The notes under the pieces: generated by a model | Databases searched by the model: none | Told to the model about the DNA's origin: nothing | The model's input: the letters and a program-made list of their open reading frames with translations, nothing else | Part shown: positions 18,002 through 28,084 of the stretch, one piece after another | Position numbering within the stretch: the stretch's first letter is position 1 | Layout of the letters: each line of letters begins with the position of its first letter | Assembly (NCBI GenBank): GCA_905618945.1 | Contig: CAJQTF010000010.1 | Location: 32,276-96,275 of the forward strand | Direction of reading: 5' to 3' | Source: an uncultured Methylophilaceae bacterium | GTDB taxonomy: Bacteria > Pseudomonadota > Gammaproteobacteria > Burkholderiales > Methylophilaceae | Length of the DNA stretch: 64,000 bases | Position numbers and translations under genes: made by a program

Positions 18002-18589
18002 ATGATAAATCAAATTTTCTTTATTTCTAGTGCTTATTTAATCGGATCTCTATCTTTTGGGATAATAGTTAGTAAGTTTTTTAATCTCTCAGATCCAAGA
18101 ACTATTGGATCAAAAAACCCTGGGGCTACAAATGTTTTAAGAACAGGTAATAAATTTGCTGCAATTCTGACATTAGTAGGAGATATCTTTAAAGCTACTA
18201 TTGTTGTCAAGATTGCAATATGTATCGGTTTAAACGACTTAGAGACGATGCAAGTTTGTTTGGCAGTATTGATAGGACACACCTATCCAATTTACTATAA
18301 ATTTAAAGGTGGTAAGGGGGTTGCAACAGCTCTAGGTATTTTGTTGGCAATTAATTGGATATTAGCATTAAGTGCAATTTGTATTTGGCTAATCATTTTC
18401 TCTATATGGCGATATTCTTCTTTAGCGGCTATTATTGCATCGTTATCTGTCCCAATTATTAGTTATTTCTTAAATGAAACATCATATATATTAATTACGA
18501 ATATTTTAATTGCTGTTTTAATTTTTTTCAACCATCGCGTAAATATCAAAAACTTAATTAAAGGTATCGAGCCAAGCTTTAAAAAGTAG
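18002..18589 (+). CDS. plsY: Acyl-phosphate glycerol-3-phosphate acyltransferase PlsY
   Basis: Inner-membrane enzyme that makes lysophosphatidate from acyl-phosphate in phospholipid synthesis. The 195 residues show five hydrophobic segments and the three cytoplasmic motifs: [10 protein letters not shown] near residue 16, [14 protein letters not shown] near residue 36 and [12 protein letters not shown] near residue 101. The ending lies 11 bases inside the convergent tsaD gene. Phospholipid synthesis needs PlsX as partner, which is not in the window. Confidence 0.95.
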   Translation: MINQIFFISSAYLIGSLSFGIIVSKFFNLSDPRTIGSKNPGATNVLRTGNKFAAILTLVGDIFKATIVVKIAICIGLNDLETMQVCLAVLIGHTYPIYYKFKGGKGVATALGILLAINWILALSAICIWLIIFSIWRYSSLAAIIASLSVPIISYFLNETSYILITNILIAVLIFFNHRVNIKNLIKGIEPSFKK

Positions 18590-19595
18590 ATTCAGTCTCA
18601 GATAATTTCCATCTTGGCTGCACAGAAAATTTATAATCATTTTTGGAAGATAGATGAGCTCTAAGAGCTCCTGCTAGTGCAATCATAGCTCCGTTGTCTG
18701 TACAAAATTCTAGTTTTGGAAAATAAGCTGTAAAATTTTCACTTTTAGAATGAAGTATTAATTTTTCTCTTAGTTTTTTATTTGCTCCAACCCCTCCAGA
18801 AACTACAAGTCTTTTATACCCAGTATGTTTTAGAGCTTTAATAGATTTTTTTACTAGCACATCTGTAATGGATTCTTGAAAAGCAAAAGCAATATTCGCC
18901 TTAATTGTATTCGTTAGTTTTGGTTGTTTTTTTACTAAAGTTAAAACAGCAGTCTTAAGCCCACTAAAACTAAAATCAAATCCATGAGTATGAAATAGGG
19001 GTCTAGGAAGTTCAAATTTAGCAACACCTTCATTGGCTAATTCTGATAACGCAGCACCACCAGGGTAACCTAGCCCAAGTAGCTTCGCTGTTTTATCAAA
19101 AGCTTCACCTGCTGCATCATCTAAAGTGTCACCCAATATTTCGTATTGACCAATACCTTTAACGTCAATCAATTGAGAATGCCCACCTGATACTAAAAGC
19201 GCTAAAAAAGGAAAGGATGGCTTATCATCTTCAAGCATCGGGGCTAATAAATGACCTTCAAGATGATGTACTGGTATGGATGGAATATTGAGTGAATATG
19301 CTAAGGCTTCAGCTAAAGTACTTCCAACTAAAAGAGCTCCAGATAAACCAGGACCTGCAGTGTATGCAATCGAGTCAATCGAATCAATTGAGATAGAATT
19401 ATCTCTTAGCAATTGATCAATCAATGGAATGATATATTTTATGTGGTCACGGGAGGCAAGTTCAGGAACTACTCCACCATATAAAGAATGAAGTTTAATT
19501 TGAGAATGTAAAGTATGCCCTAAAAGACCTTTATCTGAGTCATAGATAGCAATCCCTGTTTCATCACATGAGCTTTCAATACCAAGAACAAGCAT
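18579..19595 (-). CDS. tsaD: tRNA threonylcarbamoyladenosine transferase TsaD
   Basis: Transfers the threonylcarbamoyl group to A37 of ANN-decoding tRNAs with TsaB and TsaE. The 338 residues open with [17 protein letters not shown] and hold the iron-binding HLEGHLLAP near residue 110, [29 protein letters not shown], and [12 protein letters not shown] near residue 272. The minus-strand gene faces rpsU, with 120 bases between their starts, the standard gammaproteobacterial and betaproteobacterial order tsaD / rpsU-yqeY-dnaG-rpoD. Confidence 0.97.
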   Translation of the reverse strand: MLVLGIESSCDETGIAIYDSDKGLLGHTLHSQIKLHSLYGGVVPELASRDHIKYIIPLIDQLLRDNSISIDSIDSIAYTAGPGLSGALLVGSTLAEALAYSLNIPSIPVHHLEGHLLAPMLEDDKPSFPFLALLVSGGHSQLIDVKGIGQYEILGDTLDDAAGEAFDKTAKLLGLGYPGGAALSELANEGVAKFELPRPLFHTHGFDFSFSGLKTAVLTLVKKQPKLTNTIKANIAFAFQESITDVLVKKSIKALKHTGYKRLVVSGGVGANKKLREKLILHSKSENFTAYFPKLEFCTDNGAMIALAGALRAHLSSKNDYKFSVQPRWKLSETESTF

Positions 19596-19622
19596 TTAAA
19601 TAGTATTTTTTCTTATATATGG

Positions 19623-19651
19623 TTGAAAAAAAAGAATATTAGCATTAAAAT
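19623..19651 (+). promoter_or_regulatory. Candidate sigma-70 promoter for the rpsU operon
   Basis: TTGAAA (19623-19628) and TAAAAT (19646-19651) with a 17-base spacer, 64 bases before rpsU, inside the tsaD-rpsU divergent gap. This is one of the best matches to the consensus in the window. Confidence 0.6.
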
Positions 19652-19715
19652 GGCACACTTTCTTAAATTAGTATAAATATTTACTAATTCAAAGATTCAA
19701 ACTTTAAAGAGATTA

Positions 19716-19931
19716 TTGATGTCAACAGTAAAAGTAAAAGAAAACGAACCATTTGATGTAGCACTTAGAAGGTTTAAAAGACTTGTTGAGAAAACAGGAT
19801 TGTTAAACGATTTGCGCGCTAGAGAATTTTATGAAAAGCCAACATGGGAACGAAAAAGAAAAGCTGCAGCAGCCGTCAAAAGACAATATAGACTTCTAAG
19901 AAATCAGATGCTTCCACCAAAACTTTTTTAA
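19716..19931 (+). CDS. rpsU: Small ribosomal subunit protein bS21
   Basis: Basic 30S protein of 71 residues, normal for the family. It has [25 protein letters not shown] at the start and the family phrases [21 protein letters not shown]. It leads the macromolecular synthesis operon rpsU-yqeY-dnaG-rpoD, which couples translation, priming and sigma factor production. YqeY follows 7 bases later. Confidence 0.97.
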   Translation: MMSTVKVKENEPFDVALRRFKRLVEKTGLLNDLRAREFYEKPTWERKRKAAAAVKRQYRLLRNQMLPPKLF

Positions 19932-19938
19932 GTTAAAA

Positions 19939-20382
19939 GTGCCATTAAAGCTCCAAATTACTGACGACATGAAATCTGCAATGCGCAGTAAAGATTCTTC
20001 TCGTCTAGGAACTATTAGGCTTCTTCTAGCCGCAATCAAACAAAAGGAAGTTGATGAGCGAATCGATCTCGTTGATTCTGATATTATCTCAATAATTGAT
20101 AAGATGTTAAAGCAGCGACGTGATTCCATTGAAGCATTTAATAAAGCAAATCGTAATGATTTAGTTGAAAAAGAAGAGTCTGAGCTCAAAGTACTTCAAG
20201 AATATATGCCTCAGCAATTAACGGAAAAAGAAGTTGAGAAAGTTATTATTGATACAATTGAAAGTGTTGGAGCTAATTCAATGAAGGACATGGGTGCAAT
20301 AATGAACATCCTTAAACCTAAGCTAGCCGGTAAAACTAATATGGCTGATGTCTCAAAAAAAATTAAGACAAAACTTACTTAA
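19939..20382 (+). CDS. yqeY: GatB/YqeY domain protein
   Basis: A 147-residue YqeY family protein, related to the tRNA-binding tail of the amidotransferase subunit GatB: DMKSAMRSKDSSRLGTIRLLLAAIKQKEVDER, then ILKQRRDSIEAFNKANR and LQEYMPQQLTEKEV, and the tail domain MGAIMNILKPKLAGKTNMADVSKKIK. Its function is not established, and it is not in itself evidence for indirect tRNA charging. The start is GTG 19939. It sits at its common place between rpsU and dnaG. Confidence 0.92.
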   Translation: MPLKLQITDDMKSAMRSKDSSRLGTIRLLLAAIKQKEVDERIDLVDSDIISIIDKMLKQRRDSIEAFNKANRNDLVEKEESELKVLQEYMPQQLTEKEVEKVIIDTIESVGANSMKDMGAIMNILKPKLAGKTNMADVSKKIKTKLT

Positions 20383-20446
20383 ATTTTTTAAGAGTTAATT
20401 CATAATTGGGCACGCATATTGGTAAATATTAAGATAATATTTAATA

Positions 20447-22168
20447 ATGATCCCAGAATCTTTTATCCAAGAACTTTTAAATAGAATTGACGTTGTTGAT
20501 GTCATTGATAAAAAAGTTACACTTAAAAAAGCAGGGGCAAACTATTTAGCTTGTTGCCCATTTCACCAAGAAAAAACCCCATCCTTTACTGTAAGCCCAT
20601 CAAAACAGTTTTATCATTGTTTTGGTTGTGGTGAACATGGCTCTGCAATAAGTTTTTTAATTGAATATGAGGGATTAACTTTTGTTGATGCTATTACTGA
20701 GCTTGCTAATTCAATTGGTTTAAAGGTGCCAAATGATGCACCTCAGAGAATAGAAAAAAGTACTGAGTATGCAAATTTAGAAGAAGTAATTAAAATCGCA
20801 AGTATTTTTTATCAAAAGCAATTAAGAGGGTCATCAAAAGCGATAAATTATTTAAAATCACGAGGATTGACTGGAGAAATAGCTAAGGAATTTTCAATTG
20901 GTTACGCTCCAGAAGGGTGGCAGAATTTAAAAATACCCTTTAACAAATATGAAGATGACATTCTTGTAAAGGCAGGTCTGGTAGTCAAAAATGAAAAAGG
21001 AAAGCACTATGATCGGTTTCGAGATCGAATTATATTTCCCATCTATAGTGATAAGGGAAAGATGATTGGCTTTGGAGGGAGGGTAATCAATTCAGAGGAT
21101 ACTCCTAAATATTATAACTCTCCTGAGACGCCTCTATTTCAAAAAAGTTACGAACTTTATGGATTATTATCGTCAAGGAAACCGATTAGAGAAAAAGGCT
21201 ATGTATTAGTTGTTGAGGGCTATATGGATGTAGTCGGGCTTGCACAAAGTAATATTAAAAATGTTGTGGCAACACTTGGAACAGCGACTACAGAGTTTCA
21301 TATTAAGAAGTTAATGAGATACACAAAAGAGATTATTTTTTGTTTTGATGGGGATGATGCTGGCAGGAGTGCGGCATGGAGGGCGATGAATAATGCTTTA
21401 GTTTCAGTTACTGATAGTACTCAATTAAAATTTTTATTTTTACCAGATGGGCATGATCCAGATTCATTTGTCAGGGAGAATTCTTCAAAAGATTTTGAAT
21501 TGCTAGTTAAACAGGCAACTCCATTAACTGAATATATAATAAAATATCTAACTAAAAATAATGATCTTGTCACTTCAGAAAAGAAAGTTCAGTTTCTTAA
21601 TGAAATTAAGCCCATATTAAAAGAAATCACTGCCATAAAATTATTATTGTTGTTTAAAAAAAGAATAGCAGAATTAATCAATCTTAATATTGAAGAGATT
21701 GATCAAATATTAGAGATAAAAAAAACATATACACAAAAAGCTAGTATTAAATTACCAAATCGTCTTCCAATTAGCGCTAAAAGAAGATTTTGTCTTTTAC
21801 TTATCCTAAGACCAGATTTAATTGAACAAGAAGATTTAAAGTTTTTTACTTCGGAGAGTGTTGATGACAAGTTAATATTAGCGATAATAGAGGTTACAAA
21901 TAATAAGGGAGAATATAATTCAGCAGCGATTATGCATTTTATATCAAGTCGATTTGATGGTGAACTAGTTAAACAAATTCAAGAGCAACTTACAAAATTT
22001 GATGATGAAATGGAAATGCAGGAAGAAATTAAAGCTTTAAGATTTAGTATAAAAAAACGTCATTTTTCTTTAACAAATAAAAATAAACTTAATGAGGCAA
22101 CAAAAAAAAGCTTAGATTCACTTTCTGAAGAAGAGAGAGAATTTATAAAAAATATAGGAAAATTATAA
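20447..22168 (+). CDS. dnaG: DNA primase DnaG
   Basis: Makes RNA primers at the replication fork. The 573 residues hold the zinc-binding domain (CCPFHQEKTPSFTVSPSKQ and the Cys/His ending FYHCFGCGEHG near residues 38-66), the RNA polymerase domain with RDRIIFPIYSDKGKMIGFGGR, the TOPRIM motifs (VVEGYMDVVGLAQ near residue 260 and FCFDGDDAGRSAA near residue 305), and a C-terminal helicase-binding domain (about 430-573). Length is close to the usual 580. RpoD starts 139 bases downstream. Confidence 0.97.
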   Translation: MIPESFIQELLNRIDVVDVIDKKVTLKKAGANYLACCPFHQEKTPSFTVSPSKQFYHCFGCGEHGSAISFLIEYEGLTFVDAITELANSIGLKVPNDAPQRIEKSTEYANLEEVIKIASIFYQKQLRGSSKAINYLKSRGLTGEIAKEFSIGYAPEGWQNLKIPFNKYEDDILVKAGLVVKNEKGKHYDRFRDRIIFPIYSDKGKMIGFGGRVINSEDTPKYYNSPETPLFQKSYELYGLLSSRKPIREKGYVLVVEGYMDVVGLAQSNIKNVVATLGTATTEFHIKKLMRYTKEIIFCFDGDDAGRSAAWRAMNNALVSVTDSTQLKFLFLPDGHDPDSFVRENSSKDFELLVKQATPLTEYIIKYLTKNNDLVTSEKKVQFLNEIKPILKEITAIKLLLLFKKRIAELINLNIEEIDQILEIKKTYTQKASIKLPNRLPISAKRRFCLLLILRPDLIEQEDLKFFTSESVDDKLILAIIEVTNNKGEYNSAAIMHFISSRFDGELVKQIQEQLTKFDDEMEMQEEIKALRFSIKKRHFSLTNKNKLNEATKKSLDSLSEEEREFIKNIGKL

Positions 22169-22213
22169 GCAATTGATTTTAATGATTTTTATAAGATAAA
22201 ATATAAAAGTTAA

Positions 22214-22242
22214 TTGATTTAAAAGCGATACTCTGATAAAAT
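22214..22242 (+). promoter_or_regulatory. Candidate sigma-70 promoter before rpoD
   Basis: TTGATT (22214-22219) and TAAAAT (22237-22242) with a 17-base spacer, in the 139-base dnaG-rpoD gap. It would allow rpoD to be expressed apart from dnaG, as in other proteobacteria. Confidence 0.5.
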
Positions 22243-22307
22243 CCAAAGTCCAAAAATTGATATATATCATTATATTTTCAGCCCCATATAAATAATCAGA
22301 GGTAGCC

Positions 22308-24272
22308 ATGGCAAGACCTAAGAAAAATCCAGCAGATAAAAAAACCAAACGAGTTACTAGAGTTAAAAAACTTAAAGACCTTTATTTAAAGGATGCGGCT
22401 AATAACCCTGAAGAAGCTGAAAAGAGAAGAATGCAATTAAAAGCTTTAATTATCCTAGGAAAGGAAAGAGGCTATTTAACTTACGCAGAAATTAATGACC
22501 ATCTGCCTGATGAGATTACCGAAAGCGACCAAGTGGAAGGCATTATCGGCATTATTAATGATATGGGTATTATGGTCTATGAGCAGGCACCTGATGCCGA
22601 AGAGTTATTATTGTCTGATGCTCCTGCTCCAGTAACAGATGAAGAAGCTGCTGAGGAAGCAGAACAAGCATTGGCTACAGTTGATTCTGAATTTGGTCGA
22701 ACAACTGATCCTGTTCGTATGTATATGCGAGAAATGGGAACAGTTGACTTGCTGACAAGAGAAGGTGAAATTGTAATTGCAAAACGTATTGAAGAGGGCC
22801 TAAGAAGTATGGTTCAGGCAATTTCAGCATGCCCAGGAATCATTGAAGACTTAATGACAATAGCTGAAAAAGTAAAAAAAGCTGAAATAGGCGTCGATGA
22901 ATTTGTAGACGGCTTAATAGATATGGAGGCAGAAAAAGAATTGGCAAAGGTAGAAGCTGCATTAGAGCTTGAGGCTTCGGATTCTCAGGAAGAGGAAGCT
23001 GATGATGAAAATGATACAGGTAAGGCAAGTGGAATGTCGCCTGAAGATTTAGCTGAATTAACAGCCGAAGTGTTAAGGCGTTTTGCTGTTATTAAAAAAG
23101 CGCATAAGAAATTAGGAGATTTACGCGCTAAACAGAAATGGATGGATGATCCTGAATATCAAAAAAATCAAGATAATATTCTTAAAGAGCTTGTTAATTT
23201 TAGATTTGCTTCAAAATTTGTTGAATTATTGTGCGATAAAATTAGAACATTTATTATTCAGATTAGGTCCCATGAAAGACAAATAATGGAATTCTGTATC
23301 GACAACTCTAAAATGCCTAGAGCACATTTTGTTAAAAATTTTCCAGGAAATGAAACAGATTTAAAATGGCTTAAACAGCAAATGAAGGTGGATAAACCCT
23401 ATGTTGCTGAATTGGAAAGAAGAAAGCATGACATTATAGATCAGCAAAAGAAATTAGTTGCATTAGAGATTGAATCTGGAATTCCAATTAAGAATTTTAA
23501 AGAGATTAATAAGCAGATGGTTTCTGGAGAATTCAGAGCAAAAAAAGCAAAGCGTGAAATGATAGAGGCGAACTTAAGACTGGTTATATCAATTGCTAAA
23601 AAATACACCAATCGCGGCTTACAGTTTTTAGATTTAATTCAGGAAGGCAATATTGGACTTATGAAAGCTGTTGATAAGTTTGAATATCGCAGGGGTTATA
23701 AATTTTCAACTTATGCAACTTGGTGGATTCGTCAAGCTATTACTCGTTCAATTGCTGATCAAGCTAGAACAATTCGTATTCCAGTTCATATGATTGAAAC
23801 TATAAATAAAATGAACCGAATTTCTAGGCAAATTTTGCAATCTACAGGGCAAGAGCCTGAGCCATCAGAATTAGCAGAGAAGATGGAAATGCCTGAGGAG
23901 AAAATTAGAAAGATATTAAAAATATCTAAAGAGCCAATTTCAATGGAAACACCAATTGGGGACGATGAAGATTCACACCTAGGTGATTTTATAGAAGATG
24001 TTGGAACGTTGACTCCCGATGATGCAGCCGTATATGCAAGCTTAAGAAATGTAACATCAGAAATCTTAGAAGGATTGACACCTCGTGAAGCAAAAGTTCT
24101 AAGAATGAGATTCGGCATAGAAATGAATACAGACCATACGCTTGAAGAGGTTGGAAAGCAGTTTGATGTGACTCGAGAAAGAATACGTCAGATTGAAGCA
24201 AAAGCGCTTCGAAAATTAAGGCATCCTACAAGATCTGAAAGATTAAAAAGCTTCTTAGAGGCTAAAGAGTAA
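22308..24272 (+). CDS. rpoD: RNA polymerase sigma factor RpoD (sigma-70)
   Basis: Primary sigma factor. The 654 residues contain region 1.1 (about 20-100, [21 protein letters not shown]), region 1.2 ([21 protein letters not shown] near residue 137), the non-conserved insert (about 170-380), region 2 with the 2.3/2.4 promoter-melting and -10 recognition helix ([44 protein letters not shown]), region 3, and region 4 with the -35 reading helix ([31 protein letters not shown]). Length is close to other betaproteobacterial RpoD. It is followed after 7 bases by a tRNA. Confidence 0.98.
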   Translation: MARPKKNPADKKTKRVTRVKKLKDLYLKDAANNPEEAEKRRMQLKALIILGKERGYLTYAEINDHLPDEITESDQVEGIIGIINDMGIMVYEQAPDAEELLLSDAPAPVTDEEAAEEAEQALATVDSEFGRTTDPVRMYMREMGTVDLLTREGEIVIAKRIEEGLRSMVQAISACPGIIEDLMTIAEKVKKAEIGVDEFVDGLIDMEAEKELAKVEAALELEASDSQEEEADDENDTGKASGMSPEDLAELTAEVLRRFAVIKKAHKKLGDLRAKQKWMDDPEYQKNQDNILKELVNFRFASKFVELLCDKIRTFIIQIRSHERQIMEFCIDNSKMPRAHFVKNFPGNETDLKWLKQQMKVDKPYVAELERRKHDIIDQQKKLVALEIESGIPIKNFKEINKQMVSGEFRAKKAKREMIEANLRLVISIAKKYTNRGLQFLDLIQEGNIGLMKAVDKFEYRRGYKFSTYATWWIRQAITRSIADQARTIRIPVHMIETINKMNRISRQILQSTGQEPEPSELAEKMEMPEEKIRKILKISKEPISMETPIGDDEDSHLGDFIEDVGTLTPDDAAVYASLRNVTSEILEGLTPREAKVLRMRFGIEMNTDHTLEEVGKQFDVTRERIRQIEAKALRKLRHPTRSERLKSFLEAKE

Positions 24273-24279
24273 AACTAAA

Positions 24280-24356
<77 letters not shown>

Positions 24357-24368
24357 ATCAATACAAGG

Positions 24369-24402
24369 CTTTTAGGGGATTCTTCTTCTAAAAGTTTTTT
24401 TA
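24369..24402 (+). terminator. Intrinsic terminator after the tRNA
   Basis: Stem CTTTTAG (24369-24375) with CTAAAAG (24388-24394), a 12-base loop and a run of eight T. It ends the rpsU-to-tRNA unit. From here to 24567 the sequence is AT-rich, with no gene that I can support. Confidence 0.75.
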
Positions 24403-24567
24403 ATTATCACCACAGACTAAATATAGACTACAAATTTATTTTTTTAAAAAAATAAGGTTAATCCTTTAATCAAATATAAATCTTATTTCTTCAAATACTT
24501 CCGTAAAATTTTTACTTGCTGTCATCGGTTTTAATTTAACCAGAGGACTTATAAATACAAAATCAAT

Positions 24568-26148
24568 TTATTTGAAATCTTTTAATCTATAAATTGTGCC
24601 CGCTTTCCAGCCGTAATTAATTTTTAAATTTAATGGAAGAATTCCAACTTTGTTATAAAGATTTGTTTTCTCAATAATATCTGGAAGTGCTTTTTGGCCT
24701 GGAGTCATATAAAAAGTACTTAAATGTGTAGTTACAATTATAGTAGGGCGATAGTATTTTATATCCTTTATAATTTTATCTTCATCCTTATCATATTTTA
24801 TATAAAGGTTTGCCAAATTATGTATTGCGTATGATGGGGGAAGTAATCCGGTCAGTGGGAATAATGGGTCCATATAGCCACTTATAGCCAAAGTTGAATC
24901 TTCACGGCTGAGCTCGTAAACCTTCCTCGCCGCGATTAAATATTGACTTTTTTCAATTGTCTCCTTAATTCGAAATACTTCAACAAATCTGATCCAGTTA
25001 ACTACATCTGATGGAGAGTATATTTTAGAGCTTTTTATAATAGTTTTATTTATAGTTGGTAAAATCACAATCAGACTCATTAAGCTAATAATTATTATCG
25101 CTGATTTTTTTATTTTTTTAGATTCTTGAATGTTTAGATGTCTCCAACCCATTGCAGTCAGTCCAGCCAATCCAGGGAGGCAGCTAGCAAAATGATATAA
25201 AAATGGAAGTTTTAATATAGGCTCTAAAAGTGGTATCAACACAATTGCTAGCCAAAATAAAAGACGACTCATATTGATTGCTTTTTCATCTGCACTATAT
25301 AATTTAATAAGATAAATAAGTGAAAGAGAGGAAGTGACTAAAATAACCCAATTATTTTTGATTGATAATAAACCAAAAGTATTAAAGTTTGTTTTACTAA
25401 TTTGTTCGAAAAGCACAATGAAATCAGCAGCAGACATATATCCGCTAATAAAATTGGATAAGTCCCATCCTCGTAGCATGAACACAACACTAAGCACACT
25501 AAATCCTATTACTGCAGAGCCGATTAAGTATTTAACAAGTGCGCGCCATCCATAACCAATAAGTATTGAAATACCTGCTAATAGAAAGAAAGGTAGGAAT
25601 GGCTCTCTTAATAGAATGCCGATAGAAATAAGCCCACCAATTAAATAAAACGAGAAACTATCTTTTTTGGTAGTATTTTGCCAGATAAGTAATGCTGTGA
25701 ATAAAGGAAGGTATGCAACCCAAATACTATTTTTAAATCCATATGCAATAACTCCACTATCATTCATAAGCACTAGCAGAGCCGCCATTAAAATTACTGT
25801 GAAAAGTGTGCTACCACTTTCTTTTAAAATTACTTTAAATAAAATAATAGAGGTCACTAATGCAATAAGCCCATCAATAACTCTTAACATTATGAATTGA
25901 TTCACTTCGAGACCAAATACCCAAGAAGTCATAAATGGATACAAATCTAATTTACTTAAAAGAAGTTTATTTTCAAGACCTGAAAATATAGCCTCCCAAT
26001 AACGTTGGCTATGAAATGTATTAGTACCATCATCACTATTAGGTAGGCCCGCAAAAAGTTGTAACCTTAAAAATCCAGTAGTTAATATGGTAATAGAAAA
26101 AGCAAGAAAAAATTGAAGCGCTTTAGGTTTCATTAAAGTATTTAACAT
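24568..26148 (-). CDS. GT-C-like polytopic membrane glycosyltransferase, copy 1
   Basis: A 526-residue protein with about ten or more hydrophobic segments (first helix near residues 9-32) and a C-terminal soluble region (about 385-526) ending YRLKDFK. Right after the first helix is LPNSDDGTN, at the place where GT-C enzymes such as PMT/ArnT carry catalytic acidic residues in the first outer loop. That makes a lipid-phosphate-sugar-dependent glycosyltransferase likely, but no family was confirmed. It is a clear paralog of the next gene (both exactly 526 residues); the text ILTTGFLRLQL, GILLREPFL and LIGYGWR is shared. Possible alternatives are a ligase-type or unknown membrane protein. Confidence 0.65.
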   Translation of the reverse strand: MLNTLMKPKALQFFLAFSITILTTGFLRLQLFAGLPNSDDGTNTFHSQRYWEAIFSGLENKLLLSKLDLYPFMTSWVFGLEVNQFIMLRVIDGLIALVTSIILFKVILKESGSTLFTVILMAALLVLMNDSGVIAYGFKNSIWVAYLPLFTALLIWQNTTKKDSFSFYLIGGLISIGILLREPFLPFFLLAGISILIGYGWRALVKYLIGSAVIGFSVLSVVFMLRGWDLSNFISGYMSAADFIVLFEQISKTNFNTFGLLSIKNNWVILVTSSLSLIYLIKLYSADEKAINMSRLLFWLAIVLIPLLEPILKLPFLYHFASCLPGLAGLTAMGWRHLNIQESKKIKKSAIIIISLMSLIVILPTINKTIIKSSKIYSPSDVVNWIRFVEVFRIKETIEKSQYLIAARKVYELSREDSTLAISGYMDPLFPLTGLLPPSYAIHNLANLYIKYDKDEDKIIKDIKYYRPTIIVTTHLSTFYMTPGQKALPDIIEKTNLYNKVGILPLNLKINYGWKAGTIYRLKDFK

Positions 26149-26362
26149 TTGAATTAATTATCGCATAGGTTTTTTTTTAGAGATAGTCAAATTATATAGG
26201 ATAAGGAAGATATTAATTTTAGGTACAGATGGATTTGTCGATAAAATTTAAAAGATTATTTTGAAAAAATAAGGCTATTTTATATGGTTAGCGAGTTAAA
26301 GAATATTATATAGAAGGGGGTTTTAGAGACTTTTCAAATAAATTTCTAAAATATTGAAAAAT
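26149..26362. other. AT-rich gap between the two GT-C-like paralogs
   Basis: This 214-base spacer has no open frame of useful length and no stem-loop that I could support. It separates two genes on the same strand and may hold the promoter of copy 1, but I see no convincing -35/-10 pair. Confidence 0.5.
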
Positions 26363-27943
26363 TTATTTGAAATCTTTTAATCTATAAATAGATCCGGACA
26401 ACCAACCTTTATCAACTTTTAAATCTTTTGGTATTTCCCCAACTTTATTATAAAGATTCGTTTTTTCGATCATACTTGAAAAGTCTGCAGCACCATCCAT
26501 TTCTGATGGCGGAGAAAGTAGCATTAAAGTCGGACGATATTCTTTTATTATTTTTATCATTTTATCTTCATTATAAGAAAGACTTATAAATAAAGTTCTT
26601 AAATTAGAGAATTTATAAGTCGGCGGTAGCAATTCTGTAAGCGGGAACACGGGTTGCCAAAAACCACTGACAGCTAAAGTTGAGTCATCTCTTGAAAGTT
26701 CATAAATTTTAGCCGCTGCGATTAAATATTGACTTCTTTCAATTGTTTGTGGGCCTCGAAATAAGCCAACTTTGCCAAAACTTCTAATTGCATCTGATGG
26801 ATAGAATATTACGTCATTCTTTATAATGGTGCGATTTACTGTTGACCCAAATACAATGAGACTCATTAGACCGATGACTATCATCGATGATACAGCTACT
26901 TGTTTAGATTCATTACTATTGACATACCTCCAAGCTATGGCACTTAATCCTGCTAAGCCTGGTAGACAGCTAGCTAAATGATATGGCATTCCCTGTTTTA
27001 GAAACCATTCTAAAAAAGGCAGTAATGCGATTGCCAGCCATAAGTAAAAGCGATTCATGTGCACTGATTTTTTATCAGAAAAATATAGTTTAACAAGATA
27101 AATAATTGAGGCTATGGCGGTGATACAAATAAACCAACTAGTTTTTATTGTTTCCCCTGCCCACTTAAGAGTCAATTTTTTAGTTGCCTCAATGTCCCAA
27201 ATCCACCAAGAAACACCAGCATTCAGGCCTCCTTGAAAATATGAATTAATGAGCTCAAGTAAGTCCCACCCTCTGAAGCTAAGCATAACTGCGAGGACAC
27301 TAAAGCCTAGTATTGCCGAGCCAATTAAATATTTAAGAAGCACGCGCCAGCCATAACCAATCAATATTGCAACCCCTGCTAACAAAAAGAAAAGTAGGAA
27401 TGGCTCTCGTAATAAAATACCTATAGAGACCAGGGCCCCAACGATATAGAAAGAAAACGTGTCCGCTTTAGAAGAATTTTGCCAAACTAGGAGTGAGGTA
27501 AATAAAGGAAGATATGCAGCCCAAATACTATTACTGTATCCAAAGAATATAATCTCAATATCATTCATTGCGATCAATAGAGGAACTACTAAAATTACTG
27601 TGAAAAGTATACTGCCACTTTCTTTTAGAATCACTTTAAAAAATATAATAGATGCAGTGACTGCCACCAAGCCATCAATTAATCTTAGTGCTATATATTG
27701 ATTCACATCCAGACCATAAATCCAGGAAGTCATTGTTTGATATAAATGGAGAGACACACCTCTTAAATCTTCACCATTAATTAAAGCAAAATAAATAATT
27801 TGATTTAAAAGAGCATAATAACCACCATCATAATCAGGTAAGCCTAAAAGTAATTGTAGCCTTAAAAACCCAGTAGTCAGAATAGCTACACTGATCGCAA
27901 TAAAGAAATGAAATGCTTTAGAAGTAATTATATTATTATTCAT
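26363..27943 (-). CDS. GT-C-like polytopic membrane glycosyltransferase, copy 2
   Basis: Paralog of the gene to its right in transcription order, also 526 residues, with the same helix pattern and C-terminal soluble part. The first outer loop reads LPDYDGGYYALLNQ, closer to the D-E/G-x-Y-Y-A loop of PMT_2/ArnT-like GT-C enzymes than the copy 1 loop. The middle (residues about 180-235) is nearly the same in both, while the first loop and the region around 235-270 differ, as expected if the two use different substrates. Its start lies head to head with the transketolase gene, 141 bases away. Confidence 0.65.
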   Translation of the reverse strand: MNNNIITSKAFHFFIAISVAILTTGFLRLQLLLGLPDYDGGYYALLNQIIYFALINGEDLRGVSLHLYQTMTSWIYGLDVNQYIALRLIDGLVAVTASIIFFKVILKESGSILFTVILVVPLLIAMNDIEIIFFGYSNSIWAAYLPLFTSLLVWQNSSKADTFSFYIVGALVSIGILLREPFLLFFLLAGVAILIGYGWRVLLKYLIGSAILGFSVLAVMLSFRGWDLLELINSYFQGGLNAGVSWWIWDIEATKKLTLKWAGETIKTSWFICITAIASIIYLVKLYFSDKKSVHMNRFYLWLAIALLPFLEWFLKQGMPYHLASCLPGLAGLSAIAWRYVNSNESKQVAVSSMIVIGLMSLIVFGSTVNRTIIKNDVIFYPSDAIRSFGKVGLFRGPQTIERSQYLIAAAKIYELSRDDSTLAVSGFWQPVFPLTELLPPTYKFSNLRTLFISLSYNEDKMIKIIKEYRPTLMLLSPPSEMDGAADFSSMIEKTNLYNKVGEIPKDLKVDKGWLSGSIYRLKDFK

Positions 27944-28084
27944 AATAGAAGTTATTTTAATACAATTAAAATTAAGTTGTATAGTTAAACTTGAATAGTT
28001 TTTTGTAAATACAGTTAATATTGTTTATATTATAAAAAACTGAAATTATCTAATATTAAATATTTTTAGAGCTGAGGAAGAAAC

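Noticed and set aside
24403..24567. Possible direct repeats or attachment site next to the tRNA
   Set aside because: I looked for a copy of the tRNA 3' end in the island margins and found none; no integrase is present.
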